The position numbers and the translations under genes were made by a program. Below are positions 5,738 through 7,945 of a DNA stretch of 7,945 nucleotides, in pieces. Source of the DNA: an uncultured Lachnospiraceae bacterium (GTDB lineage: Bacteria > Bacillota > Clostridia > Lachnospirales > Lachnospiraceae); the NCBI GenBank assembly GCA_910586005.1, contig CAJUHG010000095.1, positions 1 through 7,945 of the forward strand. The letters run 5' to 3'. Numbering within the stretch: position 1 is the first letter of the stretch; each line of letters starts with the position of its first letter. The notes below the pieces were generated by a model that was given only the letters and a program-made list of their open reading frames with translations, searched no databases and had not been told where the DNA came from.

Positions 5738-7021
5738 CTATCTCCCATTGCGATATATAATATCTTCTCTTCCTGGACCATTTGAAATCATAGTAATTGG
5801 GAAGCCAATCTTTTCTTCCACAAATTCAATATATTTTCTACAATTTTCTGGTAAATCTTCATATTTTCTGATTCCCCGAATATCACATTTCCATCCAGGA
5901 AGTACTTGTAATACTGGTTTTGCTTTTTCTAGCTTCACAGTTGCTGGAAATTCTGTAGTTACTTCCCCATCAATCTCATATCCAACACATACTGGAATTT
6001 CATCTAGATATCCAAGTACATCTAATACAGTAAAAGCTACATCTGTAGTACCTTGGATTCGGCAACCATACTTACTAGCCACAATATCAAACCATCCCAT
6101 ACGTCTAGGACGTCCTGTAGTAGCTCCATATTCTCCACCATCACCACCACGTCGTCTTAATTCATCTGCTTCCTCACCAAAAATTTCACTGACAAAGGCT
6201 CCTGCTCCCACTGCCGAAGAATATGCCTTACATACAGTTATAATTTTTTTAATTTCATAAGGTGGGATACCTGCACCAATAGCTCCATAGGCTGCTAAAG
6301 TAGAAGAAGAAGTTACCATAGGATAAATTCCATGATCTGGGTCCTTCAAAGAACCTAATTGTCCCTCCAACAAAATATTCTTTCCTGCTTTTATTGCTTC
6401 CCACAAATACGCAGAAGTATCACATACATAGGGTGCAATCATTTCCTTATATTCCATTAATTCTTTTATCAACTCTTCTGATTTTAACAAAGGTTTATGA
6501 TATAAATGCTCTAATAATACATTTTTTGTTTCACAAATACGCACTACCTTTTCTTTTAAAGCCTCCTCGTCAAACAGTTCACTAACTTGGAAACCAATTT
6601 TTGCATATTTATCAGAATAAAATGGAGCAATTCCTGATTTTGTAGAGCCGAAAGATTTCCCTCCTAAACGCTCCTCTTCATATTGATCAAATAAAATATG
6701 ATAAGACATTACCATTTGTGCACGATCAGAAACTAAAATCTTTGGTTTTGGCACTCCTCTTTCTACAATGGATTGAATTTCTTTTAATAAAACTGGAATA
6801 TTTAATGCCACTCCATTTCCAATAATACTTGTAGTATGCTTATAAAAGACACCACTTGGAAGTGTGTGAAGTGCAAATTTACCATAATCATTTACAATCG
6901 TATGACCTGCATTTGCTCCTCCTTGAAAACGTACAATAATGTCCGCTTCCTTTGCCATCATATCTGTAATTTTTCCTTTTCCTTCATCTCCCCAATTTGC
7001 ACCAACAATAGCATTTACCAT
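5738..7021 (-). CDS. purA: Adenylosuccinate synthase
   Basis: Cytosolic enzyme joining IMP and aspartate with GTP to form adenylosuccinate, the first committed step to AMP. The 427 residues match the family. Visible motifs are the GTP/IMP loop GANWGDEGKGK (7-17) with catalytic Asp12, GGANAGHT (34-41) with catalytic His40, LPSG (54-57), DPDHGIYPMVTSS (227-239), GATTGRPRRMGWFD (299-312) and the guanine-binding-type end ISNGPGRED (412-420). Keeping Asp12 argues against phage-type PurZ. Compared with E. coli, the Arg143 position is Lys141 and the EGAQG loop reads EGQLG (219-223), marking a divergent clade that I recall as common in Lachnospiraceae. The ATG at 7021 follows an AAAGGAGGAA site. A candidate promoter and palindrome lie about 110-135 nt upstream, and a HAD phosphatase gene follows after 9 nt. 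Confidence 0.95.
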   Translation of the reverse strand: MVNAIVGANWGDEGKGKITDMMAKEADIIVRFQGGANAGHTIVNDYGKFALHTLPSGVFYKHTTSIIGNGVALNIPVLLKEIQSIVERGVPKPKILVSDRAQMVMSYHILFDQYEEERLGGKSFGSTKSGIAPFYSDKYAKIGFQVSELFDEEALKEKVVRICETKNVLLEHLYHKPLLKSEELIKELMEYKEMIAPYVCDTSAYLWEAIKAGKNILLEGQLGSLKDPDHGIYPMVTSSSTLAAYGAIGAGIPPYEIKKIITVCKAYSSAVGAGAFVSEIFGEEADELRRRGGDGGEYGATTGRPRRMGWFDIVASKYGCRIQGTTDVAFTVLDVLGYLDEIPVCVGYEIDGEVTTEFPATVKLEKAKPVLQVLPGWKCDIRGIRKYEDLPENCRKYIEFVEEKIGFPITMISNGPGREDIIYRNGR

Positions 7022-7068
7022 TTAAATTCCTCCTTTTATTCTAACTTATAAATCATTTTCTCTAATTA

Positions 7069-7101
7069 CTAGAAAAATGTTTTCAATAAACGTCTTCCTA
7101 G
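7069..7101 (-). other. Hairpin in the purA untranslated leader
   Basis: On the minus strand CTAGGAA (7095-7101) can pair with TTTCTAG (7069-7075), 7 bp including one G-U, with a further GTTT/AAAC pairing inside. It lies between the predicted purA transcription start and the ribosome-binding site. No T-run follows, so it is not an attenuator terminator on its own. Confidence 0.3.
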
Positions 7102-7127
7102 CAAACAAGTACAAAAACTACTCTTTC

Positions 7128-7156
7128 AGTATAATGGATTCCATTTCATAAGTAAA
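7128..7156 (-). promoter_or_regulatory. Candidate sigma-A promoter of the purA operon
   Basis: On the minus strand, -35 TTTACT (7151-7156), a 17-bp spacer and -10 TATACT (7128-7133) predict a start near 7121 and a leader of about 100 nt before purA. Both boxes are close to consensus (4/6 and 5/6). Confidence 0.5.
7133..7145. promoter_or_regulatory. Operator-like palindrome in the purA promoter
   Basis: AATGGA-T-TCCATT is a perfect 6-bp inverted repeat with a single central base. It fills most of the -35/-10 spacer and overlaps the first base of the -10 box, where a repressor would block RNA polymerase. It does not resemble the B. subtilis PurR box, and the binding protein is unknown. Confidence 0.4.
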
Positions 7157-7217
7157 ATCAATGTTTATTATATCAAATATAATTTTTTATTATAATACTA
7201 CTATAATTTATTCTAAA

Positions 7218-7945
7218 TTACCTTGTTATTATTTCTAATAATTTTCTAGCAGCAGCAGAAACTGATGCCCGTTCATCTGTTACTACACAAAAATCTCTAA
7301 CTGGAATTTGTTTGTCAAATTTCAGTAAAAAAAGTTCCTCTCTCTCTAAATACTCTTTTGCAAAATCCTTTACTACGCTAGCAATTCCTAAACCTTTCAT
7401 GGCAAATTGAATTAACATATTACTAGTAGCAAGCTCAAATTCAGGGGAAAGAACCACTTGACTTTTTTCTAAAAAATCATCTACATAGTTCCGCGTAGAA
7501 GTATTTTTTTCTAAACATAAAATGGGAAGTGTCTCTAATCTTTTATAACTAAAGATATGATTTTTTAAATATGCAAATTTTTTTCCTGCTACAAATACAT
7601 CTTCAATTTGTCGCACCTTTTTTATCTTCCAATCATACCTACTTTTTATTGGGCTACTTACTACACCAAAGTCAATTTTTCCATTTTGAAGATGCTTCAA
7701 CGTCTCTGGTGTAGGTGCATTTGTTACTGCCACTTTAATCTTAGGATATTGTTCATGAAACTGTTCTAATACTTCCAATAAATAAAATTGTAGTGTCATA
7801 TCACTAGCCCCAATTCTAATTTCTCCCATTTCTAGATTTAACATCTCCTTAAATTTACGTTCTCCTTGCCTAATATATTCATACCCCCTCTGCACAAAAG
7901 AATATAGTACTTCACCTTCTTGTGTAAAACGAACCCCTTTGGAGG
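7218..7945 (-). CDS. LysR-family transcriptional regulator, 5' end cut by window edge
   Basis: The reading frame is open to the window edge (first full codon ends at 7943) and encodes 241 visible residues, so an internal GTG at 7895 is not the start. The first visible residues, SKGVRFTQEGEVLYSF, are the wing and start of the linker helix that end a LysR winged helix-turn-helix; the DNA-binding helices themselves lie outside the window. The linker helix is followed by GEIRIGASD (about 40-48), the usual opening of the periplasmic-binding-protein-like effector domain, which continues through FHEQYPKIKVAVTNAPTPETL and KIDFGVVSSP to the end. Family members are about 290-300 residues, so roughly 55 are missing. 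The effector and targets cannot be read from the sequence. purA lies 196 nt downstream on the same strand with its own candidate promoter, so regulation of purA by this protein is possible but unproven. Confidence 0.9.
   Translation of the reverse strand, partial: SKGVRFTQEGEVLYSFVQRGYEYIRQGERKFKEMLNLEMGEIRIGASDMTLQFYLLEVLEQFHEQYPKIKVAVTNAPTPETLKHLQNGKIDFGVVSSPIKSRYDWKIKKVRQIEDVFVAGKKFAYLKNHIFSYKRLETLPILCLEKNTSTRNYVDDFLEKSQVVLSPEFELATSNMLIQFAMKGLGIASVVKDFAKEYLEREELFLLKFDKQIPVRDFCVVTDERASVSAAARKLLEIITR

Noticed and set aside
5748..6260. 170-residue plus-strand open frame opposite purA
   Set aside because: It lies wholly inside the well-supported purA gene on the other strand, has no ribosome-binding site and encodes no recognisable domain. 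It is a shadow frame.
7167..7220. AT-only inverted repeats after the LysR gene (ATTATA/TATAAT at 7167-7183, TAATTTA/TAAATTA at 7204-7220)
   Set aside because: They contain no G-C pairs, one includes the stop codon, and such repeats are expected by chance at this composition. They are too weak to call as terminators.
7218..7895. Full-length 225-residue protein starting at GTG 7895
   Set aside because: The frame stays open upstream to the window edge and the upstream residues match the LysR wing, so the GTG is an internal valine codon of a truncated gene.

Overview
The window is AT-rich Firmicutes DNA. The AT-rich third codon positions, strong GGAGG ribosome-binding sites, gene content and the particular PurA and LysR variants point to a gut-type member of the Clostridia, most likely Lachnospiraceae. 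That assignment is inferred from the style of the sequence and was not tested by a search. Nearly every gene is on the minus strand, so transcription runs from high to low coordinates. One small gene is on the plus strand.

Layout from the upstream (high-coordinate) end: a LysR-type regulator cut by the window edge (7218-7945); a promoter region with a palindrome (7022-7217); purA, adenylosuccinate synthase (5738-7021), followed 9 nt later by a HAD-IA phosphatase (5126-5728), probably as one operon; a 363-nt gene-free stretch (4763-5125) holding a candidate structured RNA, a long inverted repeat and a strong 14-bp terminator hairpin; a HelD-like RNA polymerase-associated ATPase (2732-4762); a convergent 80-residue membrane protein on the plus strand (2513-2755) whose end overlaps helD; a divergent promoter region (2306-2512); the azlC-azlD branched-chain amino acid exporter pair (1293-2305, ATGA overlap); a 259-nt gap with nested inverted repeats (1034-1292); deoD, purine nucleoside phosphorylase (320-1033); and the first 60 codons of dnaE (1-181).

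Two genes, purA and deoD, act in purine metabolism (IMP to AMP synthesis, and nucleoside salvage). dnaE and helD act in replication and transcription, and AzlCD exports amino acids. The neighbourhood looks like ordinary chromosomal housekeeping, with no mobile element, defence island or CRISPR array visible. The parts most worth a second look are non-coding: the RNA-like segment and terminator between the HAD gene and helD, the nested hairpin upstream of deoD, and the operator-like palindrome in the purA promoter. The changed IMP-site residues in PurA are also notable. Four starts (helD, azlC, azlD, small membrane protein) were moved to an internal ATG because the Shine-Dalgarno sequence lies downstream of the first in-frame ATG.
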